A stretch of DNA of 64,000 bases from Ruminococcaceae bacterium FB2012 (GTDB lineage: Bacteria; Bacillota; Clostridia; Oscillospirales; Ruminococcaceae), in assembly GCA_900104495.1 (NCBI GenBank), contig FMXS01000018.1:23714-87713 (forward strand), written 5' to 3'. Positions 9,401 to 18,186 of the stretch are shown piece after piece. The notes beneath the pieces were generated by a model. The model saw nothing but the letters and a program-made list of their open reading frames with translations, did not search any database and was not told where the DNA came from. The position numbers and the translations under genes were made by a program. Each line of letters begins with the position of its first letter. Within the stretch, counting starts at the first letter, position 1.

Positions 9401-10243
9401 ATGCGAGAGATAAATGTTAAAGAGATAGAAGAGACCGTCCGTGAGCTTTGCATAAAGGCAAATCTCCTGCTGCCGGAGGATATGGAGCAGTGCATCGGCT
9501 GCGGAGCGAAGTCCGAGGAAAGCCCCGTGGGCAAGGCGGTGTTTGAGGATATAATCGAGAACATCCGTGTGGCGAAGGAGGAAAGCATCCCTATCTGCCA
9601 GGACTGCGGCATGGCGGTGGTGTTCATCGACATCGGCCAGGATGTGCATTTTGTCGGGGGCTCTCTCAGAGAAGCTATCGACAGGGGCGTTTCCCGAGGG
9701 TATACCGAAGGACGGCTTCGCTGCTCGGTGGTCAGCGACCCGCTGGAGCGGGTCAACACCGGGGACAACACTCCCGCGGTGGTACACACCCGCATCGTTG
9801 ACGGCGAAGGCGTGAGCATCACGGTGGCGCCCAAGGGCTTCGGCTCGGAGAATATGTCTCAGCTGAAAATGATGACCCCTGCGGTGACAGCCGACGAGAT
9901 CGTGGACTGGGTAGTCGGAGCCGTGAGCAAGGCGGGGTCCAACCCCTGCCCGCCTATCGTCATCGGAGTGGGCATTGGCGGCGACTTTGAGAAGTGCGCC
10001 TATCTTGCGAAGAAGGCGCTTTGCCGTCCCGTGAGCCTGCGGAACCCCAAGCCCCTTTACTCGGAGCTGGAGGCAAAAATGCTGGAGAAGATAAACCGTC
10101 TCGGTATCGGGCCCCAAGGCTTCGGCGGCACCGTGACCTGTCTTGCGGTGAACATCGAGGAGGCTCCCACTCACATCGCGGGCCTGCCCGTATCGGTGAA
10201 CGTGGGGTGCCACGTCACCCGCCACGCAAGCGCGGAAATATGA
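9401..10243 (+). CDS. fumA: fumarate hydratase class I, alpha subunit
   Basis: Iron-sulfur hydratase subunit interconverting fumarate and malate; L-tartrate dehydratase alpha is the close alternative. The protein is 280 residues, the normal alpha-subunit length. It contains the conserved segments ESIPICQDCGMAVVF with candidate cluster cysteines, GNTGDNTPA-type substrate loop (VNTGDNTPAVVH), and PPIVIGVGIGGDFEKCAYLAKKAL. Classical two-subunit enzymes have the beta gene directly downstream, but here a terminator and a convergent gene follow, so the beta partner must be elsewhere or missing. Start ATG follows AGAGGAAAATGCT. Symbol is the generic family one. Confidence 0.85.
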   Translation: MREINVKEIEETVRELCIKANLLLPEDMEQCIGCGAKSEESPVGKAVFEDIIENIRVAKEESIPICQDCGMAVVFIDIGQDVHFVGGSLREAIDRGVSRGYTEGRLRCSVVSDPLERVNTGDNTPAVVHTRIVDGEGVSITVAPKGFGSENMSQLKMMTPAVTADEIVDWVVGAVSKAGSNPCPPIVIGVGIGGDFEKCAYLAKKALCRPVSLRNPKPLYSELEAKMLEKINRLGIGPQGFGGTVTCLAVNIEEAPTHIAGLPVSVNVGCHVTRHASAEI

Positions 10244-10320
10244 CAGCAGGCTTTTCACGGCAATACCGTAGTGCATTTTCCAACTGATAAACAGCCTGTA
10301 AGCGCAGTCACAACAAAAAA

Positions 10321-10350
10321 AGATCCCCCGCCCGGGGGATCTCTTTTTTT
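10321..10350. terminator. bidirectional terminator between fumarase and TrpB2
   Basis: AGATCCCCCG and CGGGGGATCT hairpin with A-rich left and T-rich right flank, so it can terminate both convergent genes. Confidence 0.92.
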
Positions 10351-10369
10351 TGAGGAAATATATTATCGG

Positions 10370-11737
10370 TTAGAACTTAGGCAGGTTTGCAAGGCTCTTT
10401 GCGATCTCCTCGTCGGTGGGGATGTAGTCGGACATCTCGTGGTCGTTGTACTTCTGATAGGCAACCATATCGAAATAGCCGGTGCCTGTCAGTCCGAAGA
10501 GGATAGTCTTTTCCTCGCCGGTCTCCTTGCACTTGAGGGCCTCGTCGATAGCAACTCTGATAGCGTGGCTGCTCTCCGGCGCGGGAAGGATGCCTTCAAC
10601 GCGGGCGAACTGCTCCGCCGCCGCGAATACGGAGGTCTGCTCAACGCTTCTTGCGGTGATAAGGCCGTCATCGTAAAGCTGGGAAACTACCGAGCTCATG
10701 CCGTGGTATCTCAGTCCGCCGGCGTGGTTGGCCGAGGGAATGAAGCCGGAGCCGAGGGTATACATCTTTGCCAGCGGGCAGACCATGCCGGTGTCGCAGA
10801 AGTCATAGGCGTATTTGCCTCTTGTCAGTGACGGACAGGATGCAGGCTCAACCGCGATGAACTCATAGTCGGCCTCGCCGCGGAGCTTTCTGCCCATGAA
10901 GGGAGAGATAAGTCCGCCCAGGTTGGAGCCGCCTCCGGCGCATCCGATTATCGTATCGGGCTTGATGCCGTACTTATCGCAGGCCGCCATGGTCTCCAGT
11001 CCGATAATGCTCTGGTGGAGCAGTACCTGTGAAAGCACCGAACCGAGAACGTATCTGTAACCCTCGGTGCCTACGGCAACCTCAACGGCCTCGGAGATAG
11101 CGCATCCGAGAGAGCCGGTAGTGCCGGGGAACTTTTCAAGGATCGCTCTGCCCACATTGGTGGTATTGGAAGGCGAAGGAGTAACATCCGCGCCGTAGGT
11201 GCGCATTACCTCGCGGCGGAAGGGCTTCTGCTCGTAGCTGACCTTTACCATATAGACCTTGCAGTCCAGTCCGAGATATGCGCAGGCCATGGAAAGGGCG
11301 GTGCCCCACTGTCCGGCGCCTGTTTCGGTGGTAACGCCCTTGAGGCCCTGCTTCTTGGCATAGTAGGCCTGAGCGATAGCCGAGTTGAGCTTGTGGCTTC
11401 CGGAGGTGTTGTTGCCCTCGAACTTGTAGTAGATCTTCGCGGGAGTACCGAGAGCCTTTTCAAGGCAGTAGGCTCTTACCAGCGGAGCGGGACGGTACAT
11501 CTTGTAGAAGTCCAGTATCTCCTGGGGGATGTCGATATAGGCATCGGTGGTGTTGAGTTCCTGCTCAGCCAGCTCGCGGCAGAAAACGCCGCTCAGCTCA
11601 TCGACGGTCATGGGTTCGTGGGTCGCGGGATTAAGCAGCGGCGCGGGCTTGTTTTTCATATCCGCGCGGACGTTGTACCACTGCTTCGGCAGCTCACTTT
11701 CTTCAAGATAGATCTTGTACGGGATCTCTTTGCTCAT
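10370..11737 (-). CDS. trpB: tryptophan synthase beta chain, TrpB2 type
   Basis: PLP enzyme joining indole and serine to give tryptophan. At 455 residues with a long N-terminal extension (YKIYLEESELPKQWYNVRAD) it belongs to the TrpB2 class and not the shorter TrpB1 normally coupled to TrpA. The PLP lysine is in NNTSGSHKLNSA, the glycine loop in ETGAGQWGTALS, and GGGSN near the phosphate site. No trpA is adjacent, which fits TrpB2 working on free indole. The upstream T-box with a TGG specifier shows that the cell controls it by tRNA-Trp charging, supporting a genuine role in tryptophan supply. The start has AAAGGATGATC upstream. Confidence 0.93.
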   Translation of the reverse strand: MSKEIPYKIYLEESELPKQWYNVRADMKNKPAPLLNPATHEPMTVDELSGVFCRELAEQELNTTDAYIDIPQEILDFYKMYRPAPLVRAYCLEKALGTPAKIYYKFEGNNTSGSHKLNSAIAQAYYAKKQGLKGVTTETGAGQWGTALSMACAYLGLDCKVYMVKVSYEQKPFRREVMRTYGADVTPSPSNTTNVGRAILEKFPGTTGSLGCAISEAVEVAVGTEGYRYVLGSVLSQVLLHQSIIGLETMAACDKYGIKPDTIIGCAGGGSNLGGLISPFMGRKLRGEADYEFIAVEPASCPSLTRGKYAYDFCDTGMVCPLAKMYTLGSGFIPSANHAGGLRYHGMSSVVSQLYDDGLITARSVEQTSVFAAAEQFARVEGILPAPESSHAIRVAIDEALKCKETGEEKTILFGLTGTGYFDMVAYQKYNDHEMSDYIPTDEEIAKSLANLPKF

Positions 11738-11802
11738 TTTTGATCATCCTTTCGGTCAATATAATAATATGCACAAGGCATAACGGATACGTTCTCCGGG
11801 GG

Positions 11803-12081
11803 ACAAACAAAAAACCCGTCCCACGAAACATGGGACAGGTAAAATTCCTGCGGTGCCACCCAAATTGACGGCCGTGCCGTCCTCTCGGCGCTCATACTGA
11901 CATACGAGCCTGCGTTGGTAACGGGGGCAGAACACCCGTTGACTGCTACTTGCCATACGGCTTTCGGTCACCCTCAGAAGTCCATTCATCAGCGTTTCGG
12001 CTGCTGCCTTCCAGCAAACGGCAGCTCTCTGTGAGTCAAAGCTCGCTGACTACTTACTCTTCATCATCGGTTTCAGATATT
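11803..12081 (-). promoter_or_regulatory. T-box leader, tRNA-Trp type, upstream of trpB2
   Basis: Minus strand: GATGATGAAGAGTA, AGAGAG, specifier region GAATGGACTT (TGG, Trp), CTGAGGGTGACC, the T-box core GGGTGGCACCGCAGG at about 11848-11862, then the terminator hairpin of TGTCCCATG / CGTGGGACG with a T run near 11807-11812. It resembles the trpE leader in layout but not in detail. Confidence 0.93.
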
Positions 12082-12087
12082 GGATTC

Positions 12088-12116
12088 ATTATACACCACT
12101 TTCAACAATTTGTCAA
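12088..12116 (-). promoter_or_regulatory. sigma-A promoter of the trpB2 T-box
   Basis: Minus strand TTGACA (12111-12116), 17-base spacer, TATAAT (12088-12093). Confidence 0.9.
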
Positions 12117-12128
12117 GCCTTTTTTTTA

Positions 12129-12255
12129 ATTCACGCTGCGCGCCCTTTGGGCGCTTGGGTGCCATCCGTTATGTGACCGTGACACCGCGTCGCGGACGGC
12201 TTAGCGTGATGTGACGTGGGGCTCTCGCATTCTTGCGACGTTGGTTCGTTTGTTT
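12129..12255. repeat. dispersed repeat family A, copy 1
   Basis: Starts TTCACGCTGCGCGCCCTTTG, includes CCGTGACACCGCG and ends in GCATTCTTGCGACGTTGGTTCG. It is repeated almost unchanged at 12260-12382, partly at 12583-12657, and inverted at 22885-23040. No coding function is apparent. Confidence 0.85.
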
Positions 12256-12259
12256 TTTA

Positions 12260-12382
12260 TTTCACGCTGCGCGCCCTTTGGGCGCTTGGGTGCCGTCCGT
12301 TATGTGACCGTGACACCGCGCCGCGGACGGCTTGGCGTTATGTAACGTGGGGCTCTCGCATTCTTGCGGCGTTGGTTCGCTT
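12260..12382. repeat. dispersed repeat family A, copy 2
   Basis: Tandem second copy of the unit at 12129, differing at only a few positions (for example GCGGACGGCTTGGCG versus GCGGACGGCTTAGCG). Confidence 0.85.
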
Positions 12383-12401
12383 TGTGGGTTTACTGCTTTG
12401 T

Positions 12402-12480
12402 TCAGCCCCGCCGCAACACAAACTTTCCTTCCCGCACTATACTGTTTGCGGCGGAATTCCGCCGTCCGCGGTAGGACCGC
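12402..12480. repeat. dispersed repeat family B, copy 1
   Basis: Contains CCGCCGCAACACAAACTTTC, CCGCACTATA and TTGCGGCGGAATT. Further copies lie at 12770-12868, 18652-18757, 19940-20022 and, inverted, 22650-22740. The CCGCCGCAA and TTGCGGCGG ends can pair, so the unit is a hairpin. Confidence 0.8.
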
Positions 12481-12520
12481 TGCGCGCCCTTTGGGCGCTT
12501 GGGTTTGTTTCGTGATGAAA

Positions 12521-12582
12521 CAGATTATTCCGGCAAACCAACGTTTGAATACTTATCAACTTGTGAACGCCGGAATAATCTG
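12521..12582. repeat. 62-bp inverted-repeat element inside a family A copy
   Basis: Perfect 14-bp terminal inverted repeats CAGATTATTCCGGC (12521-12534) and GCCGGAATAATCTG (12569-12582) enclose 34 bases. Family A sequence lies on both sides (GGGCGCTTGGG before, ACACCGCGTCG after), so it looks like an insertion or replacement within a repeat copy. Confidence 0.7.
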
Positions 12583-12657
12583 ACACCGCGTCGCTTACGG
12601 CTTGGCGTGATGTAACGTGGGACGCTCGCATTCTTGCGACGTTGGTGCGTTTGATTT
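12583..12657. repeat. dispersed repeat family A, partial copy 3
   Basis: Right half of family A: ACACCGCGTCGCTTACGGC through GCATTCTTGCGACGTTGGTGCG. It is followed to 12740 by short degenerate echoes of GTTGGTGCGTTT. Confidence 0.75.
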
Positions 12658-12769
12658 TTAACAACGTTGGTGCGTTTTGTTCTTAACTGCGTTGGTGCGT
12701 TTTGATATTAACTGTGGTGGTTCGTTTAAGGGTTTACTGATTTTGTTCGTTGGTGAGTTTACCGCTTTT

Positions 12770-12868
12770 GTTCAGCTCCGCCGCAAAACAAACTTTCCTC
12801 CCGCACTATGTTCATTGCGGCGGAATTGGGTGCAGGGGCACGCCCCTGCCGCCGGTCGCGGTAAGACC
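12770..12868. repeat. dispersed repeat family B, copy 2
   Basis: CCGCCGCAAAACAAACTTTC, CCGCACTATGTTC, TTGCGGCGGAATTGGGTGC, then a GGGGCACGCCCC hairpin and GCCGCCGGTCGCGGTAAGACC. Confidence 0.85.
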
Positions 12869-12869
12869 T

Positions 12870-12906
12870 GCAAGGACCCTCTCCCAACGGGGGAGAAGGT
12901 CCTTGC
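12870..12906. terminator. strong hairpin downstream of the GH16 gene
   Basis: GCAAGGACCCTCTCCC and GGGGAGAAGGTCCTTGC form a long stem. It lies 52 bp beyond the stop of the minus-strand GH16 gene. No clear T run follows on that strand, so terminator activity is only plausible. Confidence 0.5.
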
Positions 12907-12957
12907 TTTCATACTTCCCATATATAATGATCTTTGCGGTTTGGATAATTTCTTCGA

Positions 12958-13794
12958 TCAAGCCTCCGCCGTAAATCTCGCCCACTGGTACTCAGCTGTC
13001 AGAGGCGTCTTGCCGTTGTATTTTCCGAGCCAGCTGTCTACACCCTTGCCGTTCCATACGTTCATCATGATCTTCGAGGGCGTTACAGGGATGCTCTCCG
13101 TCGCCTTGTGTACTTCCTTGCCGTCAACATACCAGGTGATGCTGTCCTTCGACCAGCGGAATCCGTAGGTGTGGAACTCCTCCGTGGCGTCAAAGCCCAG
13201 GTCGTACAGCTTCTCGTGGTTGCCCTGTCCGTTGGTAAAGTAGTTGAACTGTACCTTCGTGGTGTCCTTTCCCAGGAACTCGATGTCTATCTCGTCCCAG
13301 GGGTTATTGTCCGAAGGGCCGGTGTAGGTGAAGAACGAGGATACAACGCCCACGTTCTTGATAGGCTTCATCGAAACTTCATAGAGGCCGTAGCCGTAGA
13401 AATCGTTGGTGCGGTACTCGCCGCCGGAATAGCCGTCGTCCCAGGCCATCTTGTCGATCCTCAGCTTCAGCAGTCCGTCCTCAAATACTGCGTTGGTGCC
13501 CTTCCAGGTGCAGTTGAACATCGAACCGTTGGACCAGCCGTCCGAGGCCATCCACTTGACAGTGTCGGCGCCCTTGGAGAAATCGCCGTTAAGGGTGTAG
13601 GGGGAATCCGCTTCGCTTTCGGCAGCACTTTCCGCAGTGCTTTCAGCTGCGCTCTCCGCTGTGCTTTCGGCGGTACTTGCCGCCGCAGTGCTTGATGCCG
13701 TGTCCGCCTTGGAGCTTGAATTCTCCGAGCCGCAGCCGCAGGCCGCCAGAGCCATCAGCGTACATAAAACTCCTGCAATTACCTTCTTCTTCAT
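12958..13794 (-). CDS. GH16 lichenase-type beta-glucanase lipoprotein
   Basis: Secreted endo-acting glucanase, probably on mixed-linkage beta-1,3-1,4-glucan. The protein is 278 residues. The signal peptide ends in a lipobox LAAC with C19, so it should be lipid-anchored outside the membrane. A linker of Ala/Ser/Glu repeats ([12 protein letters not shown]) runs from about residue 38 to 63. The GH16 domain carries the catalytic EIDIE motif with E168, D170 and E172 in [10 protein letters not shown]. Start has AAGGAGG. It probably degrades cereal glucan at the cell surface; the AraC regulator and sugar-binding lipoprotein next door may handle the products. Confidence 0.93.
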   Translation of the reverse strand: MKKKVIAGVLCTLMALAACGCGSENSSSKADTASSTAAASTAESTAESAAESTAESAAESEADSPYTLNGDFSKGADTVKWMASDGWSNGSMFNCTWKGTNAVFEDGLLKLRIDKMAWDDGYSGGEYRTNDFYGYGLYEVSMKPIKNVGVVSSFFTYTGPSDNNPWDEIDIEFLGKDTTKVQFNYFTNGQGNHEKLYDLGFDATEEFHTYGFRWSKDSITWYVDGKEVHKATESIPVTPSKIMMNVWNGKGVDSWLGKYNGKTPLTAEYQWARFTAEA

Positions 13795-13924
13795 AAAAAA
13801 TACCTCCTTATTATTATCAATGACCGTTACTTCTTATCTTCTGGTCTTATGATAACACAAAGGAGGGAAATATTATACATTAAATTTAATGAAAGTGTCA
13901 GATATTTAATATACTATCAGACTT

Positions 13925-14680
13925 TTATTCTTCCGGAGCATTTTCGCTGGTCCACTTCATTCTGAAATAATTCTCGCGGTACTGTTTGGGGGTCATGCCC
14001 GTATGCTTGCGGAAGCAGAAGATGAAGTGGCTGTGGGAGCTGAAATTCAGGTAGTTGCCTATATCCAGCGGGGTATAGTCGGAGAATTTCAGCATATTTT
14101 CGGCGGCCTGTATCCGTCTTGACATGATGTACTCCGAGATCGTAACGCCCACCTCGGATTTGAACAGCTTCGAGAGATACTGCGGTGTCAGCCCCAGCAT
14201 ATCGGCCAGCTCCTGCACTCTGATGCCCTTATAGATGTTATCGTAGATAAGGTCGAGGCAGACTAAGATATGCTTTGAGTAGGCCTCGCCGGAATTGACC
14301 CTCTGCATACGTCTTGCGTACTCCAGAAACGTCTCCCGGTGGATCTCCTTGAGCTCGTCCTCGGTGGTGGCTTCATCGAGACGGTTGATAAAAATATCGC
14401 TTATGGTATAAGCTGTTTCCATAGGCATACCGGCCTCGATGCAGAAGCGGGCGATGAGCGCTATCGTAATAACAAGGTGATACTTGATATTCCGGATAGG
14501 ATCCTTACTGAGCTTGCCGTAGCCCTCCACTGCAAGGGGGGTATAAAGCTCCTTTACACGTCTGATATTTCCCGAGCTGACAGCGGAATAGAACTCCAGC
14601 TCTTTCTGATAGGGAGAGTGGAGCAATCCGTTCTCGCGCTGATAAAACTCACGGTAATTAAGCTCTTTACTTATACTCAT
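13925..14680 (-). CDS. AraC-family transcriptional regulator
   Basis: A 251-residue regulator with a C-terminal double helix-turn-helix AraC domain: VQELADMLGLTPQYLSKLFK followed by the second helix pair and the family signature FIFCFRKHTGMTPKQYREN. The N-terminal part is helical and not a recognisable cupin. The ATG at 14680 (MSISKELNYR) is chosen because AAAAGAGGTGGGATCT precedes it. It lies downstream of the sugar-binding protein and upstream of the GH16 gene on the same strand. It probably controls the glycan genes here, which is inferred from position. Confidence 0.9.
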   Translation of the reverse strand: MSISKELNYREFYQRENGLLHSPYQKELEFYSAVSSGNIRRVKELYTPLAVEGYGKLSKDPIRNIKYHLVITIALIARFCIEAGMPMETAYTISDIFINRLDEATTEDELKEIHRETFLEYARRMQRVNSGEAYSKHILVCLDLIYDNIYKGIRVQELADMLGLTPQYLSKLFKSEVGVTISEYIMSRRIQAAENMLKFSDYTPLDIGNYLNFSSHSHFIFCFRKHTGMTPKQYRENYFRMKWTSENAPEE

Positions 14681-14781
14681 AGATCCCACCTCTTTTTTAT
14701 TCAAGACAGTTTAGATAGCGCAAGCCGCACCGAGCTGTTGGCCCGGTGCAGCAAATAATAAGGAGATATTATGAAGGAATC

Positions 14782-16245
14782 TTAATTACCGGCGACCTTC
14801 TTCTGCGCCTCAGTGATATAATAATCAAGGGTCTTCTTGTTCTCCTGAACCGTCTGAGTCCAGCTCTTAGGATCGGAGGGATGCATTGTTGCCTTGATAA
14901 TATTATCTGTCACGTTGGAAACATCCTGAGAAACGCCCTGAGCGAACTCAAATACAGGATGCTCAGCAGCCATCTGATAGATGCGGTCGCGCATTTCGAT
15001 CATTTCGTCTGTCCAGCCGTAGTCTTCCTTCAGCTGGTTAACGGTGATCTCCTTCGCCTTGGGATCAGCCTCTGCCATACGAGTGCAGTCGAGCCAAGCG
15101 GCAACGCCCTCGGGGTTAGCTGCATTCTTGCAGATGCAGAAGCCATGTACTCTTGAAGGAACATACTGTGCATCGGTATCCTTATCGCAGGGAACGGGAG
15201 CGAACATTACCTCGCCCTTGGAGATATCGCCGAAGGGAGCGGTAGCGGAAAGCGCATCCTCGATAGCCCAGAAGCCGATGGGATAGAACAGAGTCAGGCC
15301 GGAAGCAAGGCCGGTGCCCCACTTATCCTTACCGCCTCTGACGTTCCAGTTGTTCTCATGCTTCGGATATACGACGTTGTTCTTCTGAAGGTCGTACATC
15401 TTCTCCTGGACCTTAGCGATCTTGGGATCCTCGATGTTGTTTACGATATTGCCGTCCTTCATTCCGATAAGCGGAACGCCGGTGGACTCGGTAAGAGCAT
15501 TCTCATAGTACCAAGCGTCAAGTGCATACTTCTCCTGCTCGGGGTCAACGAAGTCTACGCACATCTGAGACATGGTATCCCAGTTCCAGTTGCCCTCGTC
15601 GAACATCTTAGCAGGCTCCTCGATACCGAGCTCTTCGAGAATGGTCTTATTGTATACCCAGATATAGGCGGGGTCTACGCGGGAGATGCCCACATAGTGC
15701 TTGCCCTTATAAACGAACTGGTCGCAGGCTGTCTTGACGTCCTTCCAAAGGTCGGAGTTGAAGTCAATATAGTCGTCGATAGGCTCGATCATTTCCTTGA
15801 GAGCGCCCTTGGGGAACAGGTCCATATCATCAGCGCCGCAGAAGTCGGGAGACTCGTTAGCCAGGATCTTGGCTGCCAGGTCATCGAACTTCTTTTCCCA
15901 AGTTGTCTGGATGTACTCGATAGTGCCGTTGTATTTGGACTTGAACAGAGACAGGTCAACGCCGATATCCTTATCGTCGCTCGAAGTGGGGTTGATATCC
16001 CAGAACGAGAACCATTTGATAGTGGAGTTGGTCAGTTTTCTGTCGTCCGGCTTGCTCTCGGAGGCGATCTGATCAATAGCCTCCTTCTGGCTGTCCTTGA
16101 GGTCTCTTCCCGAAGCGGTAGTTGCCGTTGTAGCGTCGCCGGTGCTTGTTCCTGCATCGGACGAACCGCTGTCGCCGCAGGATGCAACTCCGAATGCCAT
16201 TACGATCGCTGCCGCGAAGGAAGCGAACTTCTTATAGTTTCTCAT
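14782..16245 (-). CDS. sugar ABC transporter substrate-binding lipoprotein
   Basis: Extracellular solute-binding protein family 1, 487 residues. The N-terminus MRNYKKFASFAAAIVMAFGV ends in lipobox GVASC with C23, so it is membrane-anchored. A Ser/Thr-rich linker follows, then the family 1 fold with typical motifs such as TTWEKKFDDLAAKILANESPD and GKHYVGISR. No permease or ATPase genes are near it, so it is either an orphan that shares a transporter encoded elsewhere or a surface binding protein. Neighbouring AraC and GH16 genes suggest a plant-glycan substrate. Confidence 0.88.
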   Translation of the reverse strand: MRNYKKFASFAAAIVMAFGVASCGDSGSSDAGTSTGDATTATTASGRDLKDSQKEAIDQIASESKPDDRKLTNSTIKWFSFWDINPTSSDDKDIGVDLSLFKSKYNGTIEYIQTTWEKKFDDLAAKILANESPDFCGADDMDLFPKGALKEMIEPIDDYIDFNSDLWKDVKTACDQFVYKGKHYVGISRVDPAYIWVYNKTILEELGIEEPAKMFDEGNWNWDTMSQMCVDFVDPEQEKYALDAWYYENALTESTGVPLIGMKDGNIVNNIEDPKIAKVQEKMYDLQKNNVVYPKHENNWNVRGGKDKWGTGLASGLTLFYPIGFWAIEDALSATAPFGDISKGEVMFAPVPCDKDTDAQYVPSRVHGFCICKNAANPEGVAAWLDCTRMAEADPKAKEITVNQLKEDYGWTDEMIEMRDRIYQMAAEHPVFEFAQGVSQDVSNVTDNIIKATMHPSDPKSWTQTVQENKKTLDYYITEAQKKVAGN

Positions 16246-16278
16246 TTGATTACCTCCGATTGCCGTGCCTGTGTATTA

Positions 16279-17289
16279 TTACTTTCTCTTTCTGATAACA
16301 GCAATTGTAGCCAGAGCTACTGCAGCGCCTGCGAGAGCGATGCCCTCAGCCGCACCGGCCTTAGCGTTGTCATTGCTGCCGGCAGGATTGGTGGTGTTGC
16401 CGGTGGTGTTGCCGGTGTTGTTGCCGGTATTGTTTCCGGTGTTGTTGCCGGTAGTATTGCCTGTACCTGTGCCTGTACCTGTGCCGGTAGCAGCGCCGTC
16501 GTCCTTGGACTCGGTCTCGTCAGCCTTGGACTCCTCATCAGCCTTAGACTCCTCGTCAGCCTTGGACTCCTCATCAGCCTTGGACTCTTCCTCAGCCTGG
16601 CTGTCGTCAGCGGCAGGAGCGGGAGCGCCGAGAGAGATCTTCATGGACAGGGTACCGCCGGTGAAGCCGCCTTCCTGATCCCAGCCTGCAACCTCGGGAG
16701 TAGCAGCGATCTGAACTTCGCCGGTAGCCTCGTCAATCTTATCGGTAGGACGGATATGGAATCTGAAGCCACCCTCGGGATCGTGAGGAACTTCCTTAGT
16801 ATCGAGGATGCTCTGGAAAACGGTCTCCTTGCCGTTCTCGTCAACGAACTTAGCCTCGGTGATCTCTACCTCGAGAGGATAGCAGTCTTCAACATTAAGG
16901 CCTGCAGCCTCGAAAGCCTCGTCAACGTTGCAAAAGAAGAAGCCCATCTCGCCGAGAGTACCCTTGTTGTCAAGAGCCTTGTCGAGGTCAACGTCGGTAG
17001 CAGCCTTGTTGATCTCCATAACGATCTCCATATTGCCCTCTGCGTCGATGCCGGCCCACTTGCCCTGGTTCCACTTCCAGTTGCCGTCGTTATTCATGAA
17101 GTAGCCCATAGCGCCTACAGAATACCAAGCATCGTTGATAGCTGCTTCTTCTTCGGTAAGCGCAACGCCTTCGCCCTTGTCGATGGGATAAACAGCGTCA
17201 GCCAGCTTGAAAGCCGAAGCGGACATTGCCATTGTTGCTGCTGCAAGTACAGCTGCTGCCATTCCTGCAAATACTTTTCTCATTTTCAT
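16279..17289 (-). CDS. secreted surface protein with low-complexity stalk
   Basis: A 336-residue protein with a signal peptide (about residues 1-28, ending ASA), then a beta-rich domain of about 190 residues of unknown family (WNQGKWAGIDAEGNMEIVME). A stalk of repeated EESKAD units is followed by Gly/Thr/Asn repeats (GNTTGNNTGNNTG). The C-terminus is a hydrophobic helix AGAAVALATIAVI followed by RKRK. The layout resembles wall- or membrane-anchored proteins, but no clear LPxTG motif precedes the helix; NPAGS is the nearest feature. ATG at 17289 has GGAGG nine bases upstream; a TTG six bases earlier is too close to that site. Confidence 0.75.
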   Translation of the reverse strand: MKMRKVFAGMAAAVLAAATMAMSASAFKLADAVYPIDKGEGVALTEEEAAINDAWYSVGAMGYFMNNDGNWKWNQGKWAGIDAEGNMEIVMEINKAATDVDLDKALDNKGTLGEMGFFFCNVDEAFEAAGLNVEDCYPLEVEITEAKFVDENGKETVFQSILDTKEVPHDPEGGFRFHIRPTDKIDEATGEVQIAATPEVAGWDQEGGFTGGTLSMKISLGAPAPAADDSQAEEESKADEESKADEESKADEESKADETESKDDGAATGTGTGTGTGNTTGNNTGNNTGNNTGNTTGNTTNPAGSNDNAKAGAAEGIALAGAAVALATIAVIRKRK

Positions 17290-17559
17290 AACCAAATACC
17301 TCCAAATTATTTTTGCCTATCTCTTAGGCACTTTTCATTGAGGGGATCTCCCCTCTGCGAATATTATTATACTATTTGCGAATATTCTTTTATACAACAT
17401 ATTTAACATCGGTATCAAAAATCGAACCATACATTCAAAAACATTAAATTTTTTGTATGCATTTGTGATAAAACCGGAAAAAATAAACTTTTTAAAGTAC
17501 ACTTATCTGATATTCGGATTAAATATCCGCATCAAAAAATTTGTTAGATTACAAAACTG

Positions 17560-18186
17560 TTATTTTTTGATCTCCGTATAATAAAAGATTGCCAGCTGAG
17601 TACGGTCCCGGAGGGAGAGTTTCTCCAGCAGGGTACTGAGATAATTCCGGACGGTCCCCTCCCCGAGGAAGAGCTCGGCGGCTATCTCCTTATTGGAAAA
17701 GCCCTTCGCCACCAGCTCGATGATCTCCCGCTCCTTATCGCTGATGCCGTATCCGGCGAAGTCGAACTCCGTTTTGGGCTGCATCAGCACCGGCAGCTTA
17801 TCCATGACCTTATCCCCGAAGACGCTCTGGCCGTTATAGACTGTCCTCAGTGCGGGAGCGATGCCCTCGAAGTCCTGTTTCAGGATGTACCCCTTCGCGC
17901 CGATAGTCAGCGCCCGGACGATATACTCGTCGTCCGAGAAGGTGGTGAGGTAGAGTATCTTCGCATCCGGGTGGCTGCGGAGTATCTCCTCCCCTGCTTC
18001 GAGGCCGGTCATTCCCTCCATGCGGATGTCCATAAGCACCACATCGGGAGCATATTTCTCGTAAAGCTCCACGGCTTCCCTTCCGCTGGAGCCCATTGCC
18101 TCCACGGTAAGACCGTCCTCGCTTTCGAGTATGGTTTTCAGCGACAGCGCCACCAGCCTGTCGTCATCGACAACTATGATCTTCAT
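17560..18186 (-). CDS. NarL/LuxR-family response regulator
   Basis: A 208-residue response regulator. The receiver domain has the acidic pair D7/D8, phosphoacceptor D53 in VVLMDIRMEG and conserved Lys in GAKGYILK. The C-terminal LuxR helix-turn-helix covers about residues 145-205 (ISDKEREIIELVAKGFSNKEIAAEL). The partner is the HisKA_3-type histidine kinase upstream on the same strand. They are separated by about 500 bp of repeats, which is unusual for such pairs. Start has GGAGGGATCCC upstream. The regulon is not indicated. Confidence 0.93.
   Translation of the reverse strand: MKIIVVDDDRLVALSLKTILESEDGLTVEAMGSSGREAVELYEKYAPDVVLMDIRMEGMTGLEAGEEILRSHPDAKILYLTTFSDDEYIVRALTIGAKGYILKQDFEGIAPALRTVYNGQSVFGDKVMDKLPVLMQPKTEFDFAGYGISDKEREIIELVAKGFSNKEIAAELFLGEGTVRNYLSTLLEKLSLRDRTQLAIFYYTEIKK

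Noticed and set aside
12120..12960. CRISPR array
   Set aside because: Repeats are long, few, unevenly spaced and partly degenerate, without short regular spacers or cas genes.
16279..16420. LPxTG sortase signal in the surface protein
   Set aside because: A hydrophobic helix and RKRK tail are present but no LPxTG-like motif precedes them; NPAGS is too weak to call.
15358..17406. 682-codon plus-strand frame opposite the sugar-binding and surface protein genes
   Set aside because: It is Leu/Val/Gly-rich antisense sequence spanning two minus-strand genes with signal peptides and good ribosome sites.
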